Shown here: in pieces, positions 10,314-22,423 of the stretch
Layout: every line of letters begins with the position of its first letter
Position numbering within the stretch: the stretch's first letter is position 1
Assembly (NCBI GenBank): GCA_022315425.1
Contig: JAIUPT010000032.1
Location: 608,501-672,500, forward strand
Length of the DNA: 64,000 nucleotides
DNA from: Pseudevernia furfuracea
Lineage: Eukaryota > Ascomycota > Lecanoromycetes > Lecanorales > Parmeliaceae
Reading direction: 5' to 3'
Translations under genes and position numbers: made by a program
Notes under the pieces: model-generated
What the model was told of the DNA's origin: nothing
The model's input: the letters and a program-made list of their open reading frames with translations, nothing else
The model's database searches: none

Positions 10314-13300
10314 CTATTTCGCCATTACATCAACATACCCCCTGCCTTTCTTCCCTTTCCTGACCGTTCCTCCCTTCCTAGCCTGCGGTACTCCAATCAA
10401 ATCATCAATACTACTCGCACCGCTCATTCCCGTCGCTGGTCTCGATGGGGGAGCCGAGGGCGGTCCGGATGGTGGACCTGTAGTCGAGAGTATCGGTGCC
10501 GCGCTCGGATCGGTTGATGCCTCCTCTGCAGTGGTCGGGCCGTTCACGGCCGGCGACGGACTTCGTGATGGATACTGAGATGCAGGATTCGAAGTCATCG
10601 GCTTAGTAACGTTGATAGGCGGAGTAGCCGTCCCCGTGGGAAGTGGAGGCACTGGCGGAGGTGCAGTACTACTTGGCTGCGGAGGTCCAGCTGCACTGAC
10701 CACCCTTGAAGGCGGACCTTTGGGTGGCGGCGGTGCAGGGGCAGCTGCAACCGTTCCATTAGGGTCCTTCTTGTTGACCCATCTTTTCTTTTCTGAATCG
10801 TAGTAGAACGAGTTCTGTTCGCCAAGCTTAGCCTTGATAGGTGCATTAGGCGTGCCGTGGGCTTCAACAGCATCGTTCTCTTTCTTGCTGCCGAGCCAGC
10901 CTCCGAACCATCCAGACTTTTTGGTGTTGAGCTTGGGCGCATCCCCTTTCTGCGCTGTGTCAAGATTAGCTAGATAGATTAGGAAATGAGGGTATGTTGA
11001 CACATACCGTCCGCTTTGGCGGCTCTCCTAAAGGCGTCGTCAGCTTCTTTATCCTTTCGCGCCCTCTCTTCCTTTCGGAGAGCCGCTGCCCGAGCCTCAA
11101 AGTCATCGCCATCGTCGTCGTCCATGAAAGATTTCTTCTTTGACTTCTCTTCGACTGGGGATTCTTCACCTTGTGGAACGTAGGGGTCGTACAATGGCGG
11201 ATTGTAGCTGTTTATAGGCGGTGGCTCATAGCCGCTTGCAGAAGGGGGCTCGTATGCGTATGATGAAGGTTCATGAGTCGTCGAAGATGGCTGATGAACC
11301 CCCGCCGACTCAGATTGAAGTAGGGGCTTATACTGTTCGCGAGAAGGCTCCGACTTTGAAGGCGGGGTCGGCCGATATGACTCTTGTTGATAGAGAGATG
11401 ATGACGGATCTTCAGGTGGAGCGACAGGCATGTGCTCGGGCTGTGAAGGCGGAGTTGGTAGATAGCTTTCAGTACGATGAGAATAGCTCGATGGCTGAGA
11501 TGTTGGTTTATACGTCTCAGTGTAAGAGCCAATTGATGACACAGGTCTAGACTGGTATTGCTGTGGGGCAAACCCTGGTCGAAGAGACTCGTTCTGTGCC
11601 TGTACTGGTCTTTGATAATCTTGCGAAGAATTACTCGGCTGTTCTAAAGAAGACCGGGGGGTATAAAGCCCAGCTGGGGCATATCGAGAATTCGAAGGAT
11701 TGCCCATAGGGGCCGGTGGGCTGACTCCAATTCCTGGAGCAGAAGAACTGTAAATATCACTTGAGGACGGAGTCCGGCTAAGGTTAGGCGAGTCGCCAGC
11801 AACTCTCGCGAATGGCCCTACATCTTGATCGAGTGCTTTGCCGGATCCTGTTGATGCAGCGTCGCTTTCGTCCCCAGCCACGTATTGGTTGAATTTTGCC
11901 CATATAGAACCTGAAACTTTGTCGATGCTAGGTTTCGATATCCATGATCCAGAACTATCTCGTGGTGCTTGGCGTAGTCTTTCCACTAAATTTTCTAAAG
12001 CTCCAAACAAGAGACTGTGGTAGTACGGTGATCGCTTGGTGGTCGAATTCAGTGCGCTCGTAATCACCTCACAATACTGTTGCGCTTCTGATTTGTACCC
12101 ATACTCAGCTAATATCATCGCATGATACAGCTTATATGACTGTAGGTGCGGTGATACCGTCGCGGAAGAAGACGGTGCAAGCACTGTACGGGCAAAGTCG
12201 TAGACTTCAGTAAGGAGTATGCTGTCCAAGTCTCTACCATAGTCGAAGGGCTGCTGCAAATGGTCGGCCCCAAGAAGAGCCACGGTCACTTGGGAATCAT
12301 CAGGTCCGCCAAAGAGTCCAGGGGACTTGGCAAATATGTAACAGATATGCGCTGCTTCGGTTCTCCCATACCCCGCAAGTAATTGTCCAAGTGACACCAA
12401 AGCTCTCCCGTCATCAACGCTGCGATTGCTCAGAATCAATGTCAAGGTCTCTCGCCACCGGTCCAAGCCATCGAGTGCATTTTTTGTAGGTCCAGTGGTT
12501 GCAGTCTTACTGATCATCTGAAGACCAGCGCGAGCAGATGGTGGCACAAGCTCATCCATACTCTCATCCCAATTCCCAGCAAAGATTTGATAGAGCGCAG
12601 CTAGTGACTCGGTGTTGTCTCCAAAAGTCTTAACTTCTTGGCGCACAAACTCTTGTGATACTTGTTTCCACACTTTCGTTTCCAATGTAGAGGCTAGTAG
12701 CATTGCATGAGCCCATAATCGGTTATCAACAGCATGCCAGACGGCTCTCTCTCGCTCGCCGTGCAATAAGAGCTTGCGCAAATCTTCCATCGTCTCTGGC
12801 TTCACCGGGTCAGAAATGCTACGTGACCCACTGGTTCGTGAGATGCCCAGAAGCGGTGAACTGAAAGACTGGGGAGGGAGGGACGCAGTGTCTCCCACTG
12901 TCAATTCTGGAGAGAGTATTGACCTGATGGTGGTTTCTGCGGAAGCATTACCATCGATCGCACCATCATGCTCGACCAAAACTCGCACAATTTTCCACAA
13001 TAACATCTTCTCCTCATGACGCTTTCTCGGGTCTGGGAGAGTTGCGCTACTGATTTGGCTGACCCCGCTGCTTTCTAGGTGAGCAATTCGTCTTTGGAGC
13101 CAGTCCAGGGCATCTTTCTTTTTGCTTTTGGACCTCAGAGGGCCCGGAAAGGTCGCGACATCCTCATCGAGAGGGAGAATCTTGCCATCTTGGATCTTTA
13201 CCTCCCCAGGGCTACATTTGATCATCGGTGTGTTTTGGCCTGCCGCATAGCGAGGAATCTGCTTCGGGAAGCTTGTTACGATCGTACCACCGAAGCCAAA

Positions 13301-16300
13301 AGAGATAATCGGACATCCTTTCCAGCGCTCAAGATAGTCCATTTCCCGACCATCGGACGGTTGAATGTAACTGAGATCCTTTGAAATGGTCCTTTCGCGT
13401 CGTCGCATTTGGTTCAGTGGCGGTCTGACCTCGGCGGATGGTAACGATACGTGGTTGTTAACAGAGGCTGGCCGCTGATATTGATTCTGCAAGCTTTGAG
13501 GCAGCTCTGGCTTGTACTTTCCAGTGCCAGGTGACTGCGATTGGGATCTTCGAGGTGGTGGACCGCGGGCAGAAGCTCCAGAGGTATTTGTTGGCGATTC
13601 TTGAAGCTGCTGGAAAGATGCGGACCCATCCGACGACGTGTGATCGGCGTCTGGTGTATTCATGGCATAGGACGAGTCCGAAGGAGAATTGCTGAGAGGT
13701 GCGTAGTGGGTAGGGGCTAGAGGCGGAGGCGAGTCTCTAAATTGCAAGCTGCCCTCGATCCTGCCAGTGCTCTCCATCTGCTTTGCGTTCGTTTCCGTGA
13801 TCCTTACATTCTGGCTGGGGTAAAAGCTTGGAGACACAGAATCTTGGGCTGATACGGCCTGTCTTCCGCTCGACATTCGCCGGTGCAATGAAGGATCAGA
13901 AACAGTTGCCTGATGGTTTCCTTGCGGCAACGAGCTATTCTGTGCGAGGGGGCTTGAAGTACGAGGTTGGAAAGACAAAGTTTGTGAGGGGACTGGACGA
14001 CCACCAGTTGATGGTGATGCTGTATATCGATTACGTGGCGGCGGAACGTTCGAATGCTGTACCGGGGCAGGAGAGTATCTCGCGTTGACCATTGGCACGT
14101 TTGGGTTTACAGACTGCGACTGCGGAGCGTTTGCATATAAATTCATCCTTTCAGGTGGCAGAAGCTGATATTGTTGGGGTGGGCTAAGAATTCCTGGAGA
14201 TGGCTGTTGCGTCGTTGAAACTTGACGCGATGGATCGCCTTGAAACCCAATCGGTGGTGATAGAGTTGGCTGAGAAATCGGATGTGATACTCGGCCCATG
14301 CTACTTGATGGACGAGGTTTACTGGAGGGCAATTCTTCGAAAAAGGTGCCCATGCTAGGCGAAGCTTTGAGCGGAGGCAAGCCGTTACCTACAGATGGGA
14401 CTGCGCTGGGAAGACGCGGGACTGGGAGTTTAGCATCAAGGGGTGGGAGGGCGCCCGTGAACATGCTGCTACTTCTTGGCGGTGGAGGTCGAGCCGGCGC
14501 GACTTGGGCATCAGAGTTTGGACGCAACTGCTGGTAGGGCGTGCGCTTCTTTGGGCGGTTTACGTCCATTGGTAGGTCGTATGGCGACGTGTACCCGCCC
14601 TTGGCCTTATCTGCAAAGCTCTGCGTCGAAGGCGGCATTTGGGGTCTTGAAGAAGGCATCTGAGCTGCGTAAGCATGCTGCCTATTTGTCTTTGCAACTC
14701 CGTTCGGCGCGGAGACGGAGTGATTAAGGCCAGATGATATACCCAACGATTGATGAGTCGGTGCGCCGTTGCTGTGACCGGAACCGTACGTAGGGGGGGC
14801 CGTGAAAGATGGAGAAGTTGAAACTGGCAGATATTTGTCACGTGATGAAGGCTGTCTAGTATTGATCTGGTCAAATCCCTGCATGCTACCATCTGAGCCA
14901 TAAACTGGCTCAAGGGTTGGGGGCGACGCTGTTGCCTGCAACTCGGTTTCTGCCCGGTCTTCGCTGCCTTCGAGAAAACCCTCCTCATCATCTTCAAAGA
15001 ACGACGATGGATCCAGGGAACCCTCGTTGTCATCGAGGAGATCATCATCACCCAAAGCAGCCTTCCACATTTCTGCAAGATCTTCGTCCTTTGGCTGTGG
15101 CTCGGTCGTATCCACCTGCTGTTCAGCCAAGATTTGAGACTTGACCGTGCTCGCAGAGACCGCAATCCCTCCACCAGTCAAATTGGCCAACGAGGGCCTT
15201 TCTTCAGCGCTCTGGGGGTCTCCATGAGTCGCGCTGTGGGGCGCGTATTGTAACGAGTCGAGTACTTGTATTGTAGACTTGCGATCCAAGACTTGCGGCC
15301 TGAATGATGATGTTTCGTCCGACGGTGACTGAGACATTTTGTCGAAGAAGCCGCCGTCGTGGTCTCCAGTGTCACTGTGTTTCCGCGCATCGGGGCTATG
15401 ACTTAGACCTTTCATGGGAGAATGCTCGGGTGAATGTGATGGCATCAGCGGTAAACCCTCTTCGAATCTGGATTGTTCATCCGCCTGCACAATTGGATCT
15501 GCTGTGTGGATAGCGTTTGGATTTGCGAAAAAAGTCTCATCCTGGTCTCCAGTCGAATCGAAAGACCGCTGCAGCGCGGCACTACTCGACGGTGAAGCAG
15601 GTATGCTGTCCAACGAAGGTTGACGATCCTTTGACTCTGCACCTTGATCTTCTTCCATAATGTTCTCTACTTGCGAATGCGACAGAAAGTGCGATGGGAT
15701 TATTTCGGTCTGTCGCAAGGGCGGCACTCGCGGGAAGGAGTTGGTCCGATTGATTTCGCCTGGTCTGGAGTCTCCTGCGTAGCTTGGCTCTGAGTCCCAG
15801 GCTATTGCCATGTCTTCTTTGCCCCCTATAGCGTTCTCAATGTAAGTTGGGTCCGCAGCAATGTCTGTGGGTGCTGCTTGACTCGTCTGAGCGCCATGGC
15901 CTTCTTGCAACAGGTCACGCGATAGACTGTCTCGGGATGGTCCAGATTGAGAATAAGAGCTTGACAAGCTGGTGCTAGCTCCTGCACCTTCCCAAATGTT
16001 GCCGAGCGCTCCGTCAGAAAGACCTGGTTTTTGCTTCTCCATTTTTTGCCCCTCCACATCATTTGGCAAGGTATTGGAATCATGGTCAACCCGGATGTCT
16101 GACTGGGCCGTCCCATCCGCGCTTCTGGTCTTCTGGTCACCCTCTTCGACTGGTAGGAGCATTTCATGTCCCGGTTTTCCGATGTCTTTCAGCCCTTTGG
16201 GTGACTGTTCCAACGGTCCCCCTTCATAATTGTTGTCCGCAGAATGCAATAGCGTTGGAGGTCTCTGCTCTGTCTGCTCTCCATTTGCCTCGTCCATTTG

Positions 16301-16381
16301 ATGTGAGTTGGGTCTCATCGCAGGATGCCAGGAATTAGATGCATCTTCGTACTTCTGGGCTGACGGCGCCGCGTCCATCAT
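10314..16381 (-). CDS. SEC16: COPII coat assembly scaffold SEC16
   Basis: Large peripheral scaffold that organises ER exit sites and recruits COPII coat proteins. Exons on the minus strand are 16381-11008 and 10954-10314, split by one 53-nt intron; the joined frame is 6015 nt (2004 aa). The first 1000 residues are low-complexity, acidic and Ser/Pro-rich. The central conserved domain starts near residue 1010 (DYLERWKGCP). The alpha-helical ACE domain that binds Sec13 covers about residues 1195-1500. A charged stretch of Arg/Lys/Glu/Ala follows, and the intron falls there. The second exon encodes the conserved C-terminal tail with GWFGGW and FYYDSEKKRWVNKK, needed for Sec23/Sar1-type contacts in the family. 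Without the intron the protein would lose this tail. It is divergent from NEO1. Confidence 0.96.
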
Positions 16382-16858
16382 TCCTTAGAGTGCATGTAGA
16401 CATAGGACACTGGTGACCATCGGCTGTCATGTTCTAGGTCACCGGCGAGTCAATAAAGCAGTGAAGACTCTCCTTGATTTGAGAGAGGTGTACCTACATA
16501 TGAAATTTTCTGGGAACACGCCAGCCATGTGTAAGCAGCGAACATAAGATAACTTTGGACCTCCAATCCAAGCTCAGGTCCATGAAGACAGATGCTAGCG
16601 CAGCCGGGTGAACCTCGGGAGCTCGGCTCTTCGGACTCGGGAGAAGAGGTGGCCTAGAGGAATGATTTCGAGAGCTCTTTGTGAAATCTTATCGAACTCT
16701 GCGATTCTTTCACCATTTGGTATTGGTACTGACACGATGCCGAGTATGATCTATCGTAAGCCGAATTTTAGAAATCACTTGTCTCTTGTGCCCTGAGTTT
16801 CCCTCTCGACGCGAGGGACGACGGGCATACTGGCCAAGTCAACGGCATCCATGAAACC
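16382..16858. promoter_or_regulatory. Divergent upstream region of SEC16 and NEO1
   Basis: This 477-nt spacer lies between two start codons pointing away from each other, so it should hold both promoters. I see no coding signal. It contains a pyrimidine-rich stretch just before NEO1. Confidence 0.45.
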
Positions 16859-19800
16859 ATGTCGAAACCCCATCAGTACCATCGGCCCAACGCTCCTGAC
16901 CCACTTAGCGATGCATCAGACTCAGATATTGAACTTGATTTGCAGGAGCTGGACCACGCCACCGCCGAACATGGACCGGGTATGAATACTGATCCACATA
17001 AGACGCATCAGCGGGCGGAGAGTCAGATACCTCTAAGGAATCTGCGGGTCGGGCGAACGCGCGGATTTGGTCGTCAAAAGCATGACTATGATGCGTCCGG
17101 TGATGGAGAAGATCTCCAGGGTTTAATCCGCGATAGTAACGATTATGGAGACTCCACTGGAAGTCTAGGTGCAGTCCACGACGATGCTCCTCTTCTCCAA
17201 CCAAATGGCGGACGGGTGTCGAAAGCTTATACGAACGACGGGCGCCGAGGGTTCTTGTCCTCCCACTTGCGGTTGCCCAGTTTTGCATCTGGTCAGCCTG
17301 GTCTCGCGAGCACTCCTGTTGAAGACACAGGTACAACGCAAGCTGGCGGAACGTCACGTAATATCAGCATAGGGCAATATCCTCCACCAAGATTCCCGCC
17401 GAATGCTGTATCAAATGCCAAATACACGGCCTGGAGTTTCCTGCCCCGAACGCTGTACAACGAGTTTTCTTTCTTTTTTAATATGTACTTCCTTATGGTC
17501 GCTCTGTCTCAAGCTATACCCCCTTTGCGAATTGGATATCTATCAACATATGTTGCCCCGTTGGCGTTTGTTCTTGCAGTTACACTGGGGAAAGAGGCGT
17601 TGGATGATATTGCGCGCAGAAGAAGGGACGCCGAAGCGAACAAGGAAGAATACATCGTGCTGCGACTACGAGATAGCTCAGAGATATCGGCAATCAAAGG
17701 GAAAGGGAAGCGGCGCTCGAGGCTTCGATCTAATAAGAGCTGGACCCGCGGCGCTTCCAGACGTTCTCGTCTTGACGCTATCGAGGAAGAAGAAGAGAAC
17801 ATTGGAGAAGGCAACCAAGGTGTCGTTTCGGATATTGAGGTCGATGAGATTGACATCAAATCTCGAGACCTTAAAGTTGGAGATATTTTGAAGCTTGGAA
17901 AGGATCAAAGAGTACCCGCGGACCTTGTCATACTCAAAAGCTATGCCACCGAATCGTCGATCACCGTCCCTTCGATTCCAGCTGCTTCACTGGTGTCTTC
18001 CGAGGAAACTCGTCCCTTCGCAGAACCTCTCGAAGAGCCTCCCATTGCCAGGACTTTCAATGCAGGAAAGGATTCGAAACTGTCAACCTCTGTTGAAGCC
18101 TCCACACCCTCTGCTGATGCGGGTGGAGTTGGCGAAACTTTCATCAGGACAGATCAGCTTGACGGTGAGACTGACTGGAAGCTTCGTCTTGCCTCGCCTC
18201 TGACGCAGTCTCTGGATCCACGTGACTTTACGCGACTCAGGATTGTGGCTGGGAAACCCTCTAAAGAAGTTAACGAATTCGTTGGTACAGTTGAATACAG
18301 CCCACAAACGGCACAACGGGTGGGTAAAAGTAGTGCGAATAATCCGGAAAATACTGTCAAGACGTCCCCATTGACGATAGACAATACAGCTTGGGCTAAT
18401 ACGGTATTTGCATCCAATGCCACTGTTCTAGCTGTAGTGGTATACACGGGTGCACAAACGCGGCAAGCTCTGTCTACGTCTCCGTCACGATCAAAAGCAG
18501 GCCTCCTAGAATATGAGATCAACAACCTCACCAAGATACTATGCGCCCTGACTCTGACACTTTCCATTGCTCTCGTTGCAATCAGAGGCATCGAAGGTCG
18601 CCCAGGCCAGCAATGGTATGTAGCTGTAACAAGATTTCTCATCCTCTTCTCGACTATTGTTCCCATCAGTCTTCGAGTCAACTTGGACATGGGCAAATCG
18701 GTATACGCTCGTTTCATTGAACGGGACCAAGACATTCCTGGAACAGTGGTCAGGACAAGCACAATCCCTGAGGAACTCGGACGGATCGAGTATCTATTGA
18801 GCGACAAAACGGGTACCCTCACACAGAACGAGATGGATCTCAAGAAGATTCATGTCGGCACTGTTTCGTACGCTAACGAAGCCATGGATGAAGTCCGAAC
18901 ATACATTCGCCAGGGATTCTCTGCAGGTGTAACAAACGACGCTACACAAACAGCGTCTTTGATCACTCCTTCATCTACATACGCTTCTACTTCCGCAGGG
19001 GCTTCGACGACAAGGACGCGACGAGAAATTGGCTCCCGGGTTCGAAATCTTGTCTTGGCGCTTGCGCTTTGTCACAATGTTACACCATCTACGGAAGATG
19101 ACGAAGGCCAGAGTGTTACCACTTACCAAGCTTCGTCGCCAGACGAGATCGCAATTGTGCGATGGGCGGAGAACGTAGGGCTTCGGCTCATGCATCGAGA
19201 CCGACACACTATCACTCTTCAATCTGTCGATTCCTCTCGAGTTGTGGTTCGAGTCAAGATTCTTGAAGTCTTTCCGTTCACATCAGCCGGAAAGCGCATG
19301 GGCATAATTCTGCAATTCTCGCAGGGGGCGGAGTCTGCCGTTTCTTCCGTAGAAACTCCGGCAGAAGTCTGGTTTTACCAGAAAGGCGCAGACACGGTTA
19401 TGACCTCGATCGTCGCCGCAAATGACTGGCTAGATGAAGAGACGGCAAATATGGCTCGAGAAGGCCTTCGTACATTGGTCGTTGGAAGGAGAAAGTTGTC
19501 AATCCAGCAGTACAACGAGTTTTCAACGCGATACAAGCAGGCTTCAATGTCTCTACAAAACCGGGATTCGAGCATGGCGAAAATCGTGAAAGACTATCTC
19601 GAGCACAACCTGGAACTCCTTGGCGTCACCGGTGTTGAAGACAAGCTCCAGAAGGACGTCAAGTCTTCCCTCGAGCTCCTCAGAAATGCTGGTATTAAGA
19701 TCTGGATGTTGACGGGCGACAAAGTGGAGACTGCGCGATGTGTCGCCGTTTCTGCAAAGCTTGTTTCACGAACCCAATATATTCATACCATCACCCACCT

Positions 19801-20842
19801 TTCCACTGCGTCTGCCTCCTCTGCTGCACTTGATACTTTATCCCTTCTTCGCTCCAGACCTGAAACCACGGCCCTTCTCATCGACGGCGATTCATTGTCT
19901 TACTTCCTGACGTACCATCGTCAAGATTTCATCTCCGTCGCCGTTCTCCTGCCGGCGGTCATCGCTTGTCGTTGCTCTCCGACTCAAAAAGCTGACATTG
20001 CCACTCTCATCCGACAGTTCACTCGAAAGCGAGTCCTTTGTATCGGCGACGGTGGTAATGATGTTTCAATGATTCAAGCTGCTGATGTCGGTGTTGGCAT
20101 CGTGGGAAAAGAAGGGAGACAAGCTTCTCTTGCAGCAGACTTTTCTATAACCACCTTTCACCACCTCACCAAGCTTCTCGTTTGGCATGGCCGCAATTCC
20201 TACAAACGATCAGCCAAGCTCGCACAATTTGTCATTCACCGCGGTCTAATCATCTCAGTTTGTCAAACGTTCTACAGCATTGCCACCCAGCTTCAACCGC
20301 ACGCTCTGTACCGCGACTGGCTGCTTGTTGGCTACGCAACAGTGTATACGATGGCCCCTGTGTTCAGCTTAGTGCTCGACAAAGATGTCGACGAAGGGCT
20401 AACCAATCTCTATCCGGAATTGTACAAAGAGCTCACCACCGGCAGAAGTCTGAGCTACCGTACCTTCTTTGTTTGGGTCGCGATCAGCATTTATCAAGGT
20501 GGCATAATCCAGGGGCTTAGCCAAATCCTGGTCAATCTGGACTCGAACCTGATGGTCAGCGTGAGCTTTACGGTACTAGTCATCAATGAATTAATCATGG
20601 TGGCTTTCGAAATAGTCACGTGGCACTGGATTATGGCCGTGAGTATAGTGGGCACTGCCGCTATCTATGTGGGAAGTGTGCCCTTCCTGGGTGGATACTT
20701 TGATTTGGGTTACGTTTGGAGTTGGGGGTTTGCATGGAGGGTGGCGGCGATATCTGCCATCAGCCTCATACCGCCGTACTGTATCAAAGTGCTGAGGAGG
20801 ACGCTGAAGCCGCCGAGCTATAGGAAAGTGCAAGGACTGTGA
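16859..20842 (+). CDS. NEO1: P4-type phospholipid flippase of the Neo1/ATP9 class
   Basis: Aminophospholipid-translocating P4-ATPase of the Golgi/endosome, in the Neo1 class that works without a Cdc50 partner. One exon of 1327 codons. Visible motifs: a long disordered acidic N-terminus of about 170 residues, first membrane pair near residues 200-240, the actuator motif LDGETDW, the membrane-4 motif PISL, the phosphorylation motif DKTGTLT with Asp at residue 649, a nucleotide-domain KGAD, the hinge GDGGNDV, and six C-terminal membrane segments. The Ser/Thr-rich insert between the DKTGTLT motif and the nucleotide domain is longer than in yeast. The start at 16859 is the first ATG after stops in this frame. 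It is head-to-head with SEC16, another early secretory pathway gene. Confidence 0.95.
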   Translation: MSKPHQYHRPNAPDPLSDASDSDIELDLQELDHATAEHGPGMNTDPHKTHQRAESQIPLRNLRVGRTRGFGRQKHDYDASGDGEDLQGLIRDSNDYGDSTGSLGAVHDDAPLLQPNGGRVSKAYTNDGRRGFLSSHLRLPSFASGQPGLASTPVEDTGTTQAGGTSRNISIGQYPPPRFPPNAVSNAKYTAWSFLPRTLYNEFSFFFNMYFLMVALSQAIPPLRIGYLSTYVAPLAFVLAVTLGKEALDDIARRRRDAEANKEEYIVLRLRDSSEISAIKGKGKRRSRLRSNKSWTRGASRRSRLDAIEEEEENIGEGNQGVVSDIEVDEIDIKSRDLKVGDILKLGKDQRVPADLVILKSYATESSITVPSIPAASLVSSEETRPFAEPLEEPPIARTFNAGKDSKLSTSVEASTPSADAGGVGETFIRTDQLDGETDWKLRLASPLTQSLDPRDFTRLRIVAGKPSKEVNEFVGTVEYSPQTAQRVGKSSANNPENTVKTSPLTIDNTAWANTVFASNATVLAVVVYTGAQTRQALSTSPSRSKAGLLEYEINNLTKILCALTLTLSIALVAIRGIEGRPGQQWYVAVTRFLILFSTIVPISLRVNLDMGKSVYARFIERDQDIPGTVVRTSTIPEELGRIEYLLSDKTGTLTQNEMDLKKIHVGTVSYANEAMDEVRTYIRQGFSAGVTNDATQTASLITPSSTYASTSAGASTTRTRREIGSRVRNLVLALALCHNVTPSTEDDEGQSVTTYQASSPDEIAIVRWAENVGLRLMHRDRHTITLQSVDSSRVVVRVKILEVFPFTSAGKRMGIILQFSQGAESAVSSVETPAEVWFYQKGADTVMTSIVAANDWLDEETANMAREGLRTLVVGRRKLSIQQYNEFSTRYKQASMSLQNRDSSMAKIVKDYLEHNLELLGVTGVEDKLQKDVKSSLELLRNAGIKIWMLTGDKVETARCVAVSAKLVSRTQYIHTITHLSTASASSAALDTLSLLRSRPETTALLIDGDSLSYFLTYHRQDFISVAVLLPAVIACRCSPTQKADIATLIRQFTRKRVLCIGDGGNDVSMIQAADVGVGIVGKEGRQASLAADFSITTFHHLTKLLVWHGRNSYKRSAKLAQFVIHRGLIISVCQTFYSIATQLQPHALYRDWLLVGYATVYTMAPVFSLVLDKDVDEGLTNLYPELYKELTTGRSLSYRTFFVWVAISIYQGGIIQGLSQILVNLDSNLMVSVSFTVLVINELIMVAFEIVTWHWIMAVSIVGTAAIYVGSVPFLGGYFDLGYVWSWGFAWRVAAISAISLIPPYCIKVLRRTLKPPSYRKVQGL

Positions 20843-21119
20843 GGTAGCATAACCAAGGCATTTTTGCTTATGGGCACACGGGAAGGTGTATTCGTGGTCT
20901 GAGTGATCTCAGGTGGTTTTACCATCTGATATGGCGTCTTAGAATGAAATGATTGTATGAAGCCTTTTTTTTAATGATGTCCCCATTACAGTATCCCAAA
21001 TATCGAATATTGGGGATGAGTGACTCGATTGCGCCATCAGGACTTGTAGTAAGTGACCCAAAAAGAGCTTTTCAAGTGATAAAGGTTTATAAGTATAAAT
21101 AAGCGTCATATCAAATTAA

Positions 21120-21190
21120 GCGATGATAGTTCAAGGGTAGAATTCGAGCTTCCCATGCTCGAGGTCGGGGTTCGAGTCCCCGTCATCGCA
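21120..21190 (+). tRNA. tRNA-Gly, anticodon CCC
   Basis: A 71-nt cloverleaf without intron. The acceptor stem pairs GCGATGA with TCATCGC, the anticodon stem pairs CGAGC with GCTCG around the loop TTCCCAT (anticodon CCC), and the T arm carries GTTCGAGTCCC as an internal B box. Discriminator base is A. It decodes GGG glycine codons, the rarer glycine codon in most fungi. Confidence 0.95.
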
Positions 21191-21594
21191 TGTAACTAAT
21201 CATTGGAGTTTAACTTTTCATTTTTCTCCATCTTAGGAGCACTGAAATTTGTGACATCCTTTTTTGAAGCAAAGGTGCGACACAATAGCACTAGATTCGC
21301 GTCAAACCTTCAAGGAACACGAGATATAACACACGCAGATGAGCATAAACTAAGGCTGTATACACGACAATAATAATGCTATTATTGAAATCGAAATTGA
21401 ATCAACGTTGCTAACCGGATTTGGCGGGGTGTCAATATATCAAAAAAAGTGGTGTAATATGTACACTGTATCTCACGTTCTCTTTAATAGTTTCCGTCTC
21501 CATTCATTATTCAAAGCGCATACGAATTCGATCGGAATTCGCACCACTACTTGACCTTTCCGGCGGATACGTTGATCACCCACACCTCCACGCC
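21191..21594. other. Spacer between tRNA-Gly and cupin gene
   Basis: No gene is supported in this 404-nt stretch. A T tract shortly after the tRNA (within about 40 nt) could serve as Pol III terminator. The remainder is AT-rich and likely the promoter of the cupin gene. Confidence 0.4.
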
Positions 21595-21997
21595 ATGGCG
21601 CCTCCATCCCGCAAGGAATCCGAAGCGACGGTACGATCTTGGGGATTCTCTCACATCTTCACATGGACCGATGGCCCGTAGGCTGCTTCTCTCCTCCCTG
21701 TCCACTCAAACGTCATATCCCCCCCCCCCCCCCCCCCCCCGCTTCTTTCCCTCCTTCCCCCTTCTGGACCCATGACTGACAAAACACTGGCGCAGAAACG
21801 CACACTATGCTCCCCACTCCCATCACGGGCTTACGACCCATCTGATCCGCCGCGGTACTCTTACTATTACATATCCTCAAGACGAGAGGCCGACTAAAGA
21901 GACGTTTGGCGTGGGTAGCAGGGTAGATGTTGAGGCTGGCAAGGTGCACGAGGTTTGGATGGGTGACGAGGGATGCGAGTATGTTATTGGAGAATAA
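21595..21997 (+). CDS. Small cupin-domain protein, two exons
   Basis: Predicted 94-aa single-domain cupin. Exon 1 is 21595-21677; after a 118-nt intron (21678-21795, GTAGGC...GCGCAG), exon 2 is 21796-21997. Joined length is 285 nt with a clean frame. The protein starts MAPPSRKESEATVRSWGF and then shows a cupin first motif: HYAPHSHHGLTTHLI followed by a turn RGTLTITYP, a 'PH.H...TTHL...G.L.I' pattern in which the histidines would bind a metal. The second half has RVDVEAGKVHEVWMG, fitting cupin motif 2 with its histidine. No signal peptide is visible, so a cytosolic protein is likely. Substrate unknown. Neither exon alone is long, so simple ORF scans miss it. The intron holds a 22-nt C run. Confidence 0.75.
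21719..21740. repeat. Poly-C tract inside the cupin gene intron
   Basis: Twenty-two consecutive C residues in the intron of the small cupin gene. Homopolymers of this length are prone to length error in sequencing and to slippage. Confidence 0.9.
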
Positions 21998-22423
21998 AGA
22001 GAAAGGAAATGGGAGGGAGGCAAGGGAAGGTATGGGGCCGGAAGGGCGATTACCGGCATGAATTGCCAAGTGAACGAAAGGCTTCTGGCGAATTGTACCT
22101 TGAAGCTTGGAAAGATCATGGTTCAAGACGAAAGCCCCGTTGCCATCTACCACAGACCATGGAAAGAGGGATGAGTTGGCCATGAGAATGAAGGTTGCAG
22201 ACGATACTGCCAGAATCTATACCCCATGCATAAAAGCAAGCAGATGGCTTTTCCCCGACTGGACTATGTTACAAAGTCATTGCAACCACTTTTGTTTGGC
22301 GACTCCATGTCTTTTTGTACACTGCCAGGGGATCACTCCCTGAAGAAAGAGCACGTCTTCAGCTCCGATGACTTTTCGCATGTGTCGTGCGACTGGAGTC
22401 CTTGTCCAACAAAGTGCGATTCT
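21998..22423. other. Intergenic, no feature seen
   Basis: This 426-nt convergent interval lies between the cupin gene and the proline-rich gene. Open frames here are short and not family-like. Confidence 0.4.

Noticed and set aside
10612..10803. Glycine-rich plus-strand frame
   Set aside because: It is the antisense of the proline-rich SEC16 tail.
21713..22183. 156-codon open frame on the minus strand
   Set aside because: It reads through the poly-C tract as polyglycine, lies antisense to the well-supported cupin exons, and shows no family-like sequence.
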